From assembly GCF_003415655.1 (NCBI RefSeq), contig NZ_QRHC01000004.1, positions 124,001 through 188,000 of the forward strand: DNA of 64,000 nucleotides. Direction: 5' to 3'. The notes beneath the pieces were generated by a model. That model was not told where the DNA came from and ran no database searches. It saw only the letters and a list, made by a program, of their open reading frames with translations. Positions 9,159-18,839 of this stretch are shown piece after piece; the first letter of the stretch is position 1; each line of letters begins with the position of its first letter. The position numbers were made by a program, and so were the translations under genes. The stretch comes from Vibrio maerlii (GTDB lineage Bacteria; Pseudomonadota; Gammaproteobacteria; Enterobacterales; Vibrionaceae).

Positions 9159-10241
9159 TTGGAACTTCTTTCGATCGAGTTTTTGGGCAAGCCTTTGCGC
9201 TTGGAAGGTTCACTAGCTGGCTGGCAGCAATTATTTTGGGACAATCAATTGGTATCCCAACTTGATGCGGATAGCGAGCGAGGTTCGAATCATCAACATG
9301 TGTTCACTCTAATGGCGGGAGAACAGACTCTCGAATGTAAGTTACATGCTGAACTCGAGTGGCAACCCTTTGAACTCAGGTACGTCGCGTCTGTCAATGA
9401 TGAAGTGATCAATGAAGGACGCCGTGGTAGCAAAGACATTGAGCAACAAACACCCTACAAAAAACCAGAACCTGAAAAGCGCTTCAGCCTAATAGGGTTG
9501 GTATCACTGGGTATGAAGGCGCTAAAGAGTGCCAAAGTTATCAAGGTTGCTTTGGCTTCTGCCAGTGTCGCTGCATACTCATGGCTTTTCTCTATAGAAT
9601 TCGCCCTCGCTTTGATTCTGTGTCTTGTCGTACATGAGTATGGTCATGTAAAAGCCATGAAGTACTTTGGTATGAAAACCAAAGGTATCTATCTGGTGCC
9701 ATTTCTTGGTGGATTAGCGTTAAGTGATGAGAAAATAAACACGCGATGGCAAGATGTGGTGATTTCGATTATGGGGCCAATGTTTGGCTTTATTCTCTCA
9801 CTCATACTGCTTGGGGTATATGTTGCCACCGATGAAGTATTCTTTGCTGGTCTTGCTGTATTTAACGCATTTTTAAACCTATTCAATTTACTCCCTATAT
9901 TGCCCCTTGACGGCGGACACGTTCTGAAAAGTATCAGTTTCTCGATGAACAGTATCGCCGGGATCGTTATCTGTACTGCTGCGGCTTTGGGAGGGGTGGT
10001 ACTAAGTTACTCACTTGGTTTAACGCTGTTTGGATTTTTGCTTGTGATGGGCACATTAGAAATCGTCATGGAGTGGCGTGGTAGACATCATAGTCATTTG
10101 CTTCCCCTTGATCGCTATGGACAAGTTATCTCAGCCATTTGGTATGTAGGATTAGTGGTTGGGCTTATTGCGATCATTGCCTTTTTCGCATCAAGTGGGG
10201 ATGCCTTGTTGTCGCTACCGATGCAGATATTAGGGACCTAA
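9159..10241 (+). CDS. M50-family (site-2-protease-like) membrane metalloprotease
   Basis: A predicted 360-residue integral-membrane zinc protease. The N-terminal 105 or so residues are soluble, rich in charged residues and of unknown fold. A multi-TM domain follows with the zinc-binding HEYGH motif at 159-163 and the third-ligand motif NLLPILPLDGGH at about 243-254 (Asp251). Both are intact, so activity is likely. Start: TTG at 9159, six bases after AGGG. The first in-frame ATG is 51 codons in and would remove half of the soluble domain. M50 proteases cut within the membrane, often releasing anti-sigma factors or processing peptides; no substrate is encoded nearby. Confidence 0.85.
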   Translation: MELLSIEFLGKPLRLEGSLAGWQQLFWDNQLVSQLDADSERGSNHQHVFTLMAGEQTLECKLHAELEWQPFELRYVASVNDEVINEGRRGSKDIEQQTPYKKPEPEKRFSLIGLVSLGMKALKSAKVIKVALASASVAAYSWLFSIEFALALILCLVVHEYGHVKAMKYFGMKTKGIYLVPFLGGLALSDEKINTRWQDVVISIMGPMFGFILSLILLGVYVATDEVFFAGLAVFNAFLNLFNLLPILPLDGGHVLKSISFSMNSIAGIVICTAAALGGVVLSYSLGLTLFGFLLVMGTLEIVMEWRGRHHSHLLPLDRYGQVISAIWYVGLVVGLIAIIAFFASSGDALLSLPMQILGT

Positions 10242-10274
10242 ATTAAGCTAGGTCAACAAACCTTAACATAAAAG

Positions 10275-10300
10275 AAAGGCGAACCAACCGGTTCGCCTTT
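10275..10300 (-). terminator. Intrinsic terminator of gcvP (probably bidirectional)
   Basis: An 11-bp stem (10275-10285 with 10290-10300, GGCGAACC core) has a 4-nt loop. The T-rich tail lies on the minus strand. Confidence 0.85.
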
Positions 10301-10322
10301 GTCTATTTAGACTCTACAAACA

Positions 10323-13199
10323 TTAATCTTCGTAGTTATCGATGCTCGGACAAGAGCAGATTAGGTTACGGTCACCGTATACGTTGTCTACACGGTTCAC
10401 CGTTGGCCAGTATTTCCAAATCTTAGTCGCTTTTGATGGGAAGCAGCCAAGCTCGCGAGAGTAAGGGCGGTTCCATTCATCAGCAGATAGATCCACTTGT
10501 GTATGTGGTGCATTCACTAGAGGGTTGTTGTCTAGTGGCCATTCACCTTCTTTCACTGCGGTCATCTCATGACGGATAGCGATCATTGCTTCACAGAAAC
10601 GATCGAGCTCTTCTAAATCTTCTGATTCAGTTGGTTCAATCATCAGTGTACCTGCAACTGGGAACGACATGGTTGGCGCGTGGAAACCGTAGTCCATTAG
10701 GCGCTTAGCGATGTCTTCTTCGCTGATGCCTGTTTCTTCTTTCAGTGGACGAATGTCGATAATACATTCGTGTGCCACGCGGCCGTTTGTACCACGGTAA
10801 AGAACAGGGTAGTGCGGCAGTAGTTTTTCCATCACATAGTTTGCGTTTAGGATGGCAACTTCTGTTGCGTTGGTTAGACCTGCTTCACCCATCATTGCGA
10901 TATACGCCCAAGAGATAGGTAAGATAGAAGCACTACCAAGATCAGCAGCTGAAACTGCGTAATCGTTACCTTGTACGCCATTTTCAATATGGCCAGGTAG
11001 GAAAGGTGCTAGGTGAGATTTCACACCGATAGGCCCCATACCTGGGCCACCACCACCGTGTGGGATACAGAACGTTTTGTGTAGGTTAAGGTGCGAAACG
11101 TCTGAGCCGATAAAGCCTGGAGACGTTAGACCAACCTGAGCGTTCATGTTTGCGCCGTCTAGGTAGACTTGCCCACCTGCTTCATGAACCATTTCGCACA
11201 CCTCTTTCACCTGCTCTTCGTACACGCCGTGTGTTGAAGGGTAGGTAATCATGATGCTTGAAAGGTTGTCGCGATGTTTTTCAATCTTCGCAGCAAGGTC
11301 TGCCATGTCGATGTTGCCATCTTCATCACACTTCACCACAACAACCTTCATGGAAACCATAGATGCAGTTGCAGGGTTTGTACCGTGCGCAGAGCTTGGG
11401 ATCAAACAAACGTTACGGTGAGCTTCGCCACGGCTTTCGTGGTAGCGCTGAATTGCAATAAGACCTGCGTATTCGCCCGAAGCACCTGAGTTAGGCTGGA
11501 GGGAGAAATCATCATAGCCTGTGATTTCACAAAGCTTCGTTTTTAGATCCTCAGCAAGTGCTGTGTAGCCTGCGGCTTGTTCTAGAGGTGCGAATGGGTG
11601 AATCGCACCAAATTCGGGCCAAGTCACTGGAATCATCTCAGCAGCTGCGTTCAACTTCATCGTACAGCTGCCCAGTGGGATCATACCGTGTGTCAGCGAG
11701 AAGTCTTTGTTCTCAAGCTGCTTTAGGTAACGCATCATTTGCGTTTCGCTGTGATGAGTATTGAATACTGGGTGAGTTAGGAAATCTGACTCACGACGAC
11801 AAGTTTCTGGGATCGCCGCAAACTCATTTGTTGCGATATCTGAAGACAGCTCAGTCGCACTCTCTTTAATACCGAATACAGAGAAAAGTACATTAATATC
11901 TTCAACCGTTGTGGTTTCATCGAAGCTGACGCCTAGCTGGTTGTCGAACTTACGTAGGTTGATATCAACGGCTTGTGCTTTCTCGTACAGAGAGTTCGTG
12001 GCATCGCCCGTGTTAATTGTGATTGTGTCGAAGAAGCTGTTATGAGCCAACTCATAACCCGACTTGTTCAAGCCTGCTGCTAGGATTGCCGTCATGTGAT
12101 GAGTACGGCGAGCAATAGTACGTAGACCTTCAGAGCCATGGAAGACAGCATAGAAAGCAGCCATGTTTGCTAGCAGTGCTTGAGCAGTACAGATGTTTGA
12201 CGTCGCTTTCTCGCGGCGAATGTGTTGCTCACGAGTCTGCATTGCCATGCGTAGTGCTTGATTGCCATTGGTATCGATAGAAACACCGATAACACGACCA
12301 GGCATCGTGCGCTTATGTTTGTCACGTGTTGCCATGAACGCAGCATGTGGACCGCCATAACCAACAGGAACACCGAAGCGTTGTGCTGAGCCAATCACTA
12401 CGTCTGCACCCATTTCACCCGCAGGCTTAAGTAGAGCAGAAGCCAGCAGATCAGTTGCAACGGTTACCAGTGTTTTGTTTGCTTGCGCTTTCGCAATGAC
12501 ATCAGTCAGATCGCGAACTTCACCGGTAGTGCCAGGGTATTGAATCAGAGCACCAAATACGTCATGAGTTGGTAGTGATTCTAGTGAGTCGACTAACACT
12601 TCAAAACCAATGTATTGGGCACGAGTTTTCACTACTTCTAGTGTTTGTGGGTGAACGTCATCGGCAACGAAGAAGACCTTACTCTTGCTCTTACCTGCGC
12701 GTTTACATAGCGTCATCGCTTCTGCCGCTGCAGTTGCTTCATCAAGAAGAGAAGCATTAGCGATTTCCATACCCGTTAGGTCCATGACCATTTGTTGGTA
12801 GTTGAGCAGAGCTTCAAGGCGACCTTGCGAGATCTCTGGTTGGTAAGGCGTATAAGCTGTGTACCATCCTGGGTTCTCTAGCACGTTACGTAGAATCACA
12901 TTCGGCGTAAATGTGTTGTAGTAACCTTGACCGATGAACGTGCGTTTCACTTGGTTCTTCGACGCGAACACTTTCATTGCCTCTAGCATGTCCGCTTCAC
13001 TCTTTGGAGCATCAAGCGTAAGTGGTGCTTCTAAACGAATCTGTTGTGGTACTGTCTGCTCGATAAGCTCACTCAGAGAGGCAACCCCAAGTGTCTTTAG
13101 CATTTTGTCTTGATCCGCTAGGTTAGGACCGTTGTGGCGCGCAACAAACTCGTTTTGAGTTCCTAGTTGCTCCAATAAGCTGGTGTTTGACTTGTTCAT
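10323..13199 (-). CDS. gcvP: Glycine dehydrogenase (decarboxylating), P-protein
   Basis: A full-length 958-residue PLP-dependent P-protein of the glycine cleavage system. It decarboxylates glycine and passes the aminomethyl group to the lipoyl arm of GcvH. It has the N-terminal P-protein half ([18 protein letters not shown]) and the C-terminal half with the PLP-lysine segment [19 protein letters not shown] near residue 700. Length matches E. coli GcvP (957). The ATG at 13199 begins ahead of the conserved ARHNGP motif. It lies downstream of gcvH in the same direction, with a hairpin between them, so its level may depend on read-through or on a promoter in 13200-13296. No glyA is present nearby. 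Confidence 0.97.
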   Translation of the reverse strand: MNKSNTSLLEQLGTQNEFVARHNGPNLADQDKMLKTLGVASLSELIEQTVPQQIRLEAPLTLDAPKSEADMLEAMKVFASKNQVKRTFIGQGYYNTFTPNVILRNVLENPGWYTAYTPYQPEISQGRLEALLNYQQMVMDLTGMEIANASLLDEATAAAEAMTLCKRAGKSKSKVFFVADDVHPQTLEVVKTRAQYIGFEVLVDSLESLPTHDVFGALIQYPGTTGEVRDLTDVIAKAQANKTLVTVATDLLASALLKPAGEMGADVVIGSAQRFGVPVGYGGPHAAFMATRDKHKRTMPGRVIGVSIDTNGNQALRMAMQTREQHIRREKATSNICTAQALLANMAAFYAVFHGSEGLRTIARRTHHMTAILAAGLNKSGYELAHNSFFDTITINTGDATNSLYEKAQAVDINLRKFDNQLGVSFDETTTVEDINVLFSVFGIKESATELSSDIATNEFAAIPETCRRESDFLTHPVFNTHHSETQMMRYLKQLENKDFSLTHGMIPLGSCTMKLNAAAEMIPVTWPEFGAIHPFAPLEQAAGYTALAEDLKTKLCEITGYDDFSLQPNSGASGEYAGLIAIQRYHESRGEAHRNVCLIPSSAHGTNPATASMVSMKVVVVKCDEDGNIDMADLAAKIEKHRDNLSSIMITYPSTHGVYEEQVKEVCEMVHEAGGQVYLDGANMNAQVGLTSPGFIGSDVSHLNLHKTFCIPHGGGGPGMGPIGVKSHLAPFLPGHIENGVQGNDYAVSAADLGSASILPISWAYIAMMGEAGLTNATEVAILNANYVMEKLLPHYPVLYRGTNGRVAHECIIDIRPLKEETGISEEDIAKRLMDYGFHAPTMSFPVAGTLMIEPTESEDLEELDRFCEAMIAIRHEMTAVKEGEWPLDNNPLVNAPHTQVDLSADEWNRPYSRELGCFPSKATKIWKYWPTVNRVDNVYGDRNLICSCPSIDNYED

Positions 13200-13296
13200 A
13201 ATATTATCTGGCTTTACTTTAATTATTGGGGTGAGTACCCAAACAGCTAAGTTTATGAATTATTTGATTATTCTTAACTGACTCTTAAAACGCAAA

Positions 13297-13314
13297 ACTG
13301 CCCCGTAGGGCAGT
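13297..13314 (-). terminator. Hairpin terminator between gcvH and gcvP
   Basis: A 7-bp stem ACTGCCC/GGGCAGT with a 4-nt loop is followed on the minus strand by TTTTGCGTTTT. The moderate strength suggests partial termination, giving more GcvH than GcvP. Confidence 0.65.
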
Positions 13315-13332
13315 ATTTATCAAGCGTGATGA

Positions 13333-13713
13333 TTAATCTTCCTCAACGCTCGCAAGGTAATCTTCAGCAGACTTGAGGTTATCAAGTTCAGATGCGTCGG
13401 CAAGTTTCACTTTAGCAATCCAACCACCTTCATAAGGTTCTTCGTTGATAAGCTCTGGGCTGTCTTCTAGCTCTTCGTTGATTTCTACAATTTCACCAGT
13501 GATTGGAGCGTAGATGTCTGATGCAGCTTTAACCGATTCTACTAGAGAGAAGCTTTCGCCAGCTTCGATTTCGTCTTCAACTTCTGGTAGGTCAACAAAC
13601 ACAACATCACCTAGCATCTCTTGTGCGTGCTCAGAAATACCAAGAGTTACAGTGCCGTCACCGTTGTCTTTTACCCACTCATGGCTCTCAGTGAATTTTA
13701 GTGTCATATCCAT
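13333..13713 (-). CDS. gcvH: Glycine cleavage system H protein
   Basis: A 126-residue lipoyl carrier protein that shuttles the aminomethyl group between GcvP, GcvT and lipoamide dehydrogenase. The lipoylated lysine lies in the ESVKAASD motif (about residue 62). The segment from HEWV to [16 protein letters not shown] residues is typical. The ATG at 13713 has GGAG eight bases upstream; a TTG just before it is not needed. The gene is divergent from the XRE-cupin regulator. A perfect 14-bp palindrome sits in the shared upstream region. Confidence 0.97.
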   Translation of the reverse strand: MDMTLKFTESHEWVKDNGDGTVTLGISEHAQEMLGDVVFVDLPEVEDEIEAGESFSLVESVKAASDIYAPITGEIVEINEELEDSPELINEEPYEGGWIAKVKLADASELDNLKSAEDYLASVEED

Positions 13714-14095
13714 CAATTTATCTCCAATGTACCGAAATTACGCCTGACGTAATCGTTTGCTATTTTTGTTTTTTGACCCCGCTTTTAAGCGAGGGCATGA
13801 AATCTATAGTGAATTCAATCAATGAGTTAGGGATGAAAATCGCTGCTGATTTTAATGATTATTACTAACTCGTTGTATTCACGTTATTAACTAACATGGC
13901 GCTAACATAACGCTTGTGGTATAAACAATCAAACAAAAATTTCCTATAGGAAACTTGAATCACAGATTGGGAAACTTAATTTTGATTTCTCTGTCAATGT
14001 GATTGAGTTTGGGCAGAATAGCCTTCCGTTGCTTTTGAATTGGAAGCTAGAGCGGAAATTTGACCGAGAAATGACAGGATGTTGGAGCAGGCACC
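13714..14095. promoter_or_regulatory. Divergent control region between gcvH and its neighbouring regulator
   Basis: This 380-bp gap has no coding capacity that I trust. It holds a perfect palindrome TTTCCTATAGGAAA at 13940-13953, with a second GGGAAACTT half-site just to the right (about 13969-13977). I looked for the glycine riboswitch core on the gcvH strand and did not find it. The palindrome is a candidate operator for the XRE-cupin protein encoded at 14096. Confidence 0.55.
13940..13953. promoter_or_regulatory. Candidate operator, perfect 14-bp palindrome
   Basis: TTTCCTATAGGAAA lies between gcvH and the XRE-cupin gene. A closely related GTTTCC-N4-GAAAC site occurs upstream of gcvT at 14826-14841. 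Two similar palindromes flanking a regulator within one pathway cluster suggest autoregulation and gcv control; binding is inferred. Confidence 0.5.
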
Positions 14096-14719
14096 ATGGC
14101 TGAAGATATATTTGACGAGTACCCATCTCTGACTCTCCAAAAGGAGTCACGCGAAGAAAATATCGCGCCACTCAAGCTTGGGCAAAGACTCAAAGAAATA
14201 CGTCTCTCTCTCAACCTTACTTTAGAAGAAGCAAGTCAACGAACTGGTTTAGCACGTTCAACGCTCTCCAAAATCGAGAACGAACAGATCTCCCCTACAT
14301 TCCAAGCAATGCAGAAACTCGCGACGGGTCTACAAATAGACATGCCGCAACTCTTTGAACCACCTAGAGAAAACGTAGCAACAGGCCGTCGAGACTTAAC
14401 TCGCAAAGGCGAAGGTCGACCGCACCCAACGCCAACTTATGAGCATGAGCTGCTAGCATCGCAAATGACTAATAAAAAAATGATGCCATTCAAAAGTAAA
14501 GTTCGAGCTCGTTGTTTCGAAGACTACTCGGATTGGGTGAGACACGATGGCGAAGAGTTTCTTTTGATTCTTGAAGGCAGCGTTACCTTGTTTACTGAGT
14601 TTTACGAGCCGCTCGATTTAACCGAAGGTGACAGTGTTTATTACGACGCGAGTATGGGGCATATGCTTACCTCAACCAGCGATGATGATGCACTTATCCT
14701 GTGGGTAACGGCGAAATAA
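14096..14719 (+). CDS. XRE-family regulator with C-terminal cupin, likely controls gcv genes
   Basis: A 207-residue one-component regulator. An HTH_XRE domain spans about 28-82 (GQRLKEIRLSLNLTLEEASQRTGLARSTLSKIENEQISPT). A linker follows, then a cupin_2-type ligand-binding barrel at about 130-205 (GEEFLLILEGSVTLFTEFYEPLDLTEGDSVYYD). The ATG has GGAG eight bases upstream. It is encoded between the gcvH-gcvP unit and gcvT, so it is a strong candidate for their local regulator, perhaps sensing glycine or a related amino acid. That role is inferred from context and from palindromic sites on both sides of the gene. Confidence 0.8.
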   Translation: MAEDIFDEYPSLTLQKESREENIAPLKLGQRLKEIRLSLNLTLEEASQRTGLARSTLSKIENEQISPTFQAMQKLATGLQIDMPQLFEPPRENVATGRRDLTRKGEGRPHPTPTYEHELLASQMTNKKMMPFKSKVRARCFEDYSDWVRHDGEEFLLILEGSVTLFTEFYEPLDLTEGDSVYYDASMGHMLTSTSDDDALILWVTAK

Positions 14720-15013
14720 ACTCGATAGCTTTACTTTCGTGAACTCACTCAAATTTTTAACAATAATCAGCGATAGATTTGCTGGCTGAACGGAATACAA
14801 ACGAAAACCATCTGTTTATTGATACGTTTCCAATAAGAAACTTCCAGCAGTTAACAAATGTAACGTTTCAAAGAACAGTTAGTAGAAGTTTTAAGAATAG
14901 AAGTTTAAGAACAACTAGAAATCAGGCCTCAGGAATCTGCTTCACTAGCAATTTCTGTAGGTCACGACCTGAGCTCAACGAAGGTCAGTTAAGTATATTT
15001 AAGGAGAAAACCA
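14720..15013 (+). promoter_or_regulatory. gcvT upstream region
   Basis: This is a 294-bp leader or promoter region. It contains the palindrome-like GTTTCCAATAAGAAAC at 14826-14841 and a weaker GTTTC-AAA-GAAC at 14865-14876. An AAGGAG ribosome site lies just before gcvT. No tandem glycine aptamer is recognisable here. Confidence 0.5.
14826..14841. promoter_or_regulatory. Candidate operator upstream of gcvT
   Basis: GTTTCCAATAAGAAAC is an imperfect inverted repeat matching the gcvH-side palindrome in its outer arms. A weaker copy follows 24 bp later. It is probably recognised by the XRE-cupin regulator, by inference. Confidence 0.45.
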
Positions 15014-16132
15014 ATGACTCAACCGTTGCTCAAGACGCCGTTATTCGATCTGCATGTAGAAGCGGGCGCAAAGATGGTGCCATTTGCTGGCTATGATATG
15101 CCAGTACAATACAAGCTGGGCGTAAAAAAAGAGCACTTACACACACGTGAAGCAGCAGGTCTGTTTGATGTATCGCACATGGGGCAACTACGTTTAATTG
15201 GTGAAGGTGCAGCTCAGTTCTTAGAGTCATTGGTACCTGTTGATATTATCGACCTTGGTACTGGTAAGCAGCGTTATGCCTTTTTCACCAATGACGAAGG
15301 TGGCATTATGGATGACCTTATGGTTGCAAATCTTGATGACCATCTGTTTGTGGTTGTTAATGCGGCTTGTAAAGATCAGGATATTGCTCACCTGAATGCA
15401 AACCTTCCAGCAGGCGTTGAGCTTGAAGTGATTGAAGACAGAGCATTACTTGCGCTTCAAGGTCCTAAAGCAGCAGAAGTCCTAGCTCGTTTCCAGCCAC
15501 AAGTTTCCGAGTTTGTGTTTATGGATGTGGTAAAAACCGAAATCTTAGGTGTTGAATGTATTGTAAGTCGCAGTGGTTACACTGGTGAAGACGGCTACGA
15601 AATTTCAGTGCCATCGGACAAAGCGGCAGAATTAGCTCAAGCGCTGACTTCGGAAGACGAAGTGGAATGGATCGGCCTAGGTGCTCGCGATTCTCTACGT
15701 TTGGAGTGTGGCTTGTGCTTATATGGCCATGACCTTGATACGACGACGACGCCAGTGGAGGCAAGCTTGCTGTGGGGTATTCAGAAAGTTCGTCGTGCAG
15801 ATGGTGAACGTGCTGGTGGCTTCCCAGGTGCTGATATCATTCTTAAACAGATTGAAACAAAAGACGTACAACGCAAACGCGTAGGTTTGGTTGGTCAAAC
15901 CAAAGCTCCAGTACGTGAAGGCGCAGAACTCTTCGATGCTGAAGATAACAAAGTGGGTGTCGTTACCTCTGGTACTGCAGGACCAAATGCGGGTAAGCCT
16001 GTTTCTATGGCTTATGTACGAACCGACTTAGCTGCGATTGGTACAGAGCTATTCGCTGAGGTCCGTGGTAAGAAATTACCTATGACTGTTGAGAAAATGC
16101 CATTCGTACCTCAGCGCTACTATCGAGGTTAG
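15014..16132 (+). CDS. gcvT: Glycine cleavage system T protein (aminomethyltransferase)
   Basis: A full-length 372-residue tetrahydrofolate-dependent aminomethyltransferase. It takes the aminomethyl group from GcvH and yields 5,10-methylene-THF and ammonia. Conserved segments include PFAGYDMPVQY near the N-terminus, LFDVSHMGQ, and SRSGYTGEDGYEI. The catalytic-region motif GLGARDSLRLECGLCLYGHDLD is followed by the C-terminal barrel. The ATG is preceded by AAGGAG at suitable spacing. Together with gcvH and gcvP it completes the pathway-specific subunits here; the L protein (lpd) is elsewhere. Confidence 0.97.
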   Translation: MTQPLLKTPLFDLHVEAGAKMVPFAGYDMPVQYKLGVKKEHLHTREAAGLFDVSHMGQLRLIGEGAAQFLESLVPVDIIDLGTGKQRYAFFTNDEGGIMDDLMVANLDDHLFVVVNAACKDQDIAHLNANLPAGVELEVIEDRALLALQGPKAAEVLARFQPQVSEFVFMDVVKTEILGVECIVSRSGYTGEDGYEISVPSDKAAELAQALTSEDEVEWIGLGARDSLRLECGLCLYGHDLDTTTTPVEASLLWGIQKVRRADGERAGGFPGADIILKQIETKDVQRKRVGLVGQTKAPVREGAELFDAEDNKVGVVTSGTAGPNAGKPVSMAYVRTDLAAIGTELFAEVRGKKLPMTVEKMPFVPQRYYRG

Positions 16133-16167
16133 TTGATAACGCGGATAACTCGTTAAAGACACTCTTC

Positions 16168-16202
16168 AAAAAGCTAGGTCGATACTTTGACCTAGCTTTT
16201 TT
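16168..16202 (+). terminator. Intrinsic terminator of gcvT
   Basis: A 13-bp stem (16168-16180 with 16189-16201, GCTAGGTC core) has an 8-nt loop and a T-run. Confidence 0.92.
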
Positions 16203-16288
16203 CGTGTCTGTGAACGATGATTATTAAAGATCATTTATTGATGAAATACGTAGTAACCTCTAGATTAAATTACGAGCGGACGTAGATA

Positions 16289-17293
16289 GTGAAAAAGTGG
16301 TTAACTCTGTCTCTAGCCTGTGCTGCTTCTTACTCAATGGCAAACAACGACATATCGGTACAGATAGTCAATGGTAATGATGCCAGTGTGACGACATACC
16401 CATCGATTGTCAGTTTGATTATTGACCAGATTGAGTTTGATGGCCGTTATAGTGTTGCTCCATATTGTGGCGCAACGCTCCTTGATGCCCAGCACATTCT
16501 CACAGCTGCTCATTGCTTTTATAGTGACAGACGCTCCCAGCTTTTTACTGTGGTCGTTCCTCAACTGCAGAATAAATCCGATTTCCCCGATCGAATCGCT
16601 GAAAAAATGAGGGTCGTAGAGCTTTATTACCCGTCCACGTACAATGACGATACTTTAAGAGATGATATTGCTATCTTAAAGTTGGAATCGAGCCTTACTT
16701 CAGTCCAAGCTACTGACTATTTAACTCTGCCAGTTGCAGGCCAGGATTTTACTTATCGAAGCGATAGTGAAACCTTTATTGCTGTGGGGCACGGTAACGC
16801 CAGAAGTGGCGTCAGTAGCTCTGACTCGCTACAGCAAGCTAATCTCTCATATGTTCTTAACAATGAATGTAACTACAGTGTGACGACTGAGCAAAACCTA
16901 TGTATGGAAGGAGCAATTAGCTTTGTAACCGGATTGGAGAACGCCACCTGTCAAGGAGATTCTGGTGGGCCTTTATATTGGTTCAATGGTGCGACACAAG
17001 TCCAAGTTGGCTTAACGAGTTTCGGCCCTAACACTCAGTGTGGAGACCCAGACTTAGGCATTGGGGCAACGTCTGTGTTTACCGAGATACATGACTATCG
17101 TAACTGGATTCAAAGAGTGTTGTCCGGCATCGAACAACCCAAAATAGTGGTCGATGACTTTGATAGGGAAGCGTTCTTAAGCGGTGTTTCCATGACGTCT
17201 TCTTCGGATAGTGGCGGAGGCGGTGGTTCTCTTGGTACTAGTATTATTGTGTTATCTCTGCTTTGGATACGTCGATCCCTTATGAAAACTTAG
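16289..17293 (+). CDS. Secreted S1-family serine protease with GlyGly-CTERM sorting tail
   Basis: A 334-residue trypsin-family protease. It has a signal peptide (about 1-18), an activation-like IVNGN start near 27, and the triad His75 (TAAHC), Asp126 (DDIAIL) and Ser225 (GDSGGP). The C-terminus has a Ser/Gly linker (SDSGGGGGS), a hydrophobic helix and a basic end. This is the GlyGly-CTERM signal, which in vibrios is processed by rhombosortase during type II secretion (compare V. cholerae Ves proteases). The residue six before the catalytic Ser, which is Asp in trypsin, is Ala219, so cleavage after Arg/Lys is doubtful. The start is GTG at 16289, with only a weak ribosome site. The gene is monocistronic. 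Confidence 0.88.
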   Translation: MKKWLTLSLACAASYSMANNDISVQIVNGNDASVTTYPSIVSLIIDQIEFDGRYSVAPYCGATLLDAQHILTAAHCFYSDRRSQLFTVVVPQLQNKSDFPDRIAEKMRVVELYYPSTYNDDTLRDDIAILKLESSLTSVQATDYLTLPVAGQDFTYRSDSETFIAVGHGNARSGVSSSDSLQQANLSYVLNNECNYSVTTEQNLCMEGAISFVTGLENATCQGDSGGPLYWFNGATQVQVGLTSFGPNTQCGDPDLGIGATSVFTEIHDYRNWIQRVLSGIEQPKIVVDDFDREAFLSGVSMTSSSDSGGGGGSLGTSIIVLSLLWIRRSLMKT

Positions 17294-17391
17294 TTTGTTC
17301 ATAACCTATTCATATACATAGCGTCATACTTGGGTATTATGAATAACTTCAACGTTATTTGATTTGAGTAATAGGTTTTTTGAGGTAAGAG

Positions 17392-17814
17392 ATGAGAACA
17401 CTAGGCAATATTATCTGGTTCCTGTTTGGCGGTGTCGTGATGGGGCTTATGTGGTGGTTCTTCGGCCTACTTGCATTTATCAGTATTATTGGTATTCCGT
17501 GGGGGCGTGCTTGCTTTGTTATGGGCAACTTCTCCTTCTTTCCGTTTGGGCAAGAAGCGATATCCCGTGATGAGCTAAAAGGTGAGATGGATATCGGTAC
17601 CAGTCCATTCGGCCTGATTGGTAACGTAATCTGGTTTGTATTAGCCGGTGTTTGGTTGGCTATCGGTCATATATTGTCGGCAGTTGCATGTTTCGTAACG
17701 ATCATTGGTATTCCTTTTGCTCTGCAACACTTAAAGTTGGCGGCGATTTCATTGGCACCAATTGGAAAAACGATCGTGTCGAAGGAAGAGGCGGCGAGAG
17801 CTCGTTATTCATAA
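17392..17814 (+). CDS. yccF: YccF-family inner-membrane protein
   Basis: A 140-residue membrane protein with two similar halves. Each contains a GN(I/V)IWF segment and an IIGIP(W/F) motif (the first at about 5-40, the second at about 75-110), the hallmark of the YccF/DUF307 family. About four TM helices are expected. The ATG at 17392 follows AGGTAAGAG. The function is not established. It is a single gene ending in a strong terminator. Confidence 0.88.
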   Translation: MRTLGNIIWFLFGGVVMGLMWWFFGLLAFISIIGIPWGRACFVMGNFSFFPFGQEAISRDELKGEMDIGTSPFGLIGNVIWFVLAGVWLAIGHILSAVACFVTIIGIPFALQHLKLAAISLAPIGKTIVSKEEAARARYS

Positions 17815-17836
17815 GAACTTGAATAAGCGAATAAAG

Positions 17837-17881
17837 GCCGTGAGCATTTACCTTCATGAAGGATGTGCTCACGGCTTTTTT
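17837..17881 (+). terminator. Intrinsic terminator of yccF
   Basis: A 10-bp stem (17837-17846 with 17866-17875, CCGTGAGCA core) is followed by six T. Confidence 0.88.
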
Positions 17882-17992
17882 GTTGGGTGCTTATCACGAA
17901 TCTTTAAACGCACCTTTATTTGAAGGACGGCATGCTTTAAATTTGAATGCTAAATGGAATTAATACTCAATTTGAGTCAATTAGAGGTATTC

Positions 17993-18769
17993 ATGGACGT
18001 TCTACAAGCCCTTCATTCACATCGCTCTATTCGTCAATATCACTCAGACCCTATCCCACAAGAAGTTCTCGATGAGATCCTTCAAGCCGGTATCCGAGCT
18101 TCTTCTTCGGGTAACATGCAGTCTTACTCAATTATAGTGACCAAAGATCAAGCGCTGCGTGAGAAGCTTTTCAAACCTCATATGGAACAATCTATGGTCG
18201 TCGATGCACCAGTCCTATTAACCTTCTGCGCTGATTTTCGTCGCATGAGAAAATGGTTAGAGCTAAGTGATGCGCCAATGAACTTCGACAACTTTATGAG
18301 TTTCATGATCGCAGCCATCGACGCGACGCTTGTTTCGCAAAATGTTGCACTTGCAGCAGAAGCGAAAGGGTTAGGCCTTTGTTATATGGGTTCAACGCTA
18401 GCTAATTGTGATCAGGTTGGTGAAATTTTAAATTTACCTGAAGGCGTGGTACCTGTTGTTGGCTATTCATTGGGTTACCCTTCAGAAAACCCTGAGATTC
18501 GTGATCGACTTCCGATAGAGGGGTTGGTTCACCAAGAAACGTATCAAGATCATAGTGATGAGCAGATTAAGGCGATTTACGCAGACCGTGAGGAAGCAGG
18601 TTGGAACCGTTATATGGCGTACCCTGAACTTCGCAAAATGATTGAAGAGTCTGACGTGGAGAACTTGGCGCAGATCTACACTAAGTTGAAATACACTCAG
18701 TCATCACACCAAGATTTTTCTCAATCAGTACTGGAGTACCTGAATAAACAAGGGTTTATGAATCAATAA
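17993..18769 (+). CDS. NADPH-dependent nitroreductase-family flavoprotein
   Basis: A predicted 258-residue FMN oxidoreductase of the NfsA/nitroreductase superfamily. N-terminal phosphate-contacting residues are in the HRSIRQY motif, followed by RASSSGNMQSYS. The middle GLGLCYMGS and the VVGYSLGYP motif are typical of NfsA/FRP-like members. Such enzymes reduce quinones, nitroaromatics or flavins with NADPH. The ATG at 17993 is chosen because AGAGG lies five bases upstream and the protein begins near the first conserved motif. An ATG 13 codons earlier has no such support. No operon partner. Confidence 0.85.
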   Translation: MDVLQALHSHRSIRQYHSDPIPQEVLDEILQAGIRASSSGNMQSYSIIVTKDQALREKLFKPHMEQSMVVDAPVLLTFCADFRRMRKWLELSDAPMNFDNFMSFMIAAIDATLVSQNVALAAEAKGLGLCYMGSTLANCDQVGEILNLPEGVVPVVGYSLGYPSENPEIRDRLPIEGLVHQETYQDHSDEQIKAIYADREEAGWNRYMAYPELRKMIEESDVENLAQIYTKLKYTQSSHQDFSQSVLEYLNKQGFMNQ

Positions 18770-18839
18770 GCACTCTCGTTTGAGCTTGTCATTCGATTGT
18801 ATGGCGAGCTCACACTCTTGTTACGCTCTAGCTTAAGTA

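Noticed and set aside
14720..15013. Possible glycine riboswitch before gcvT
   Set aside because: The conserved aptamer core segments are not visible; only a CAACGAAGG-like piece occurs. A covariance search would settle it.
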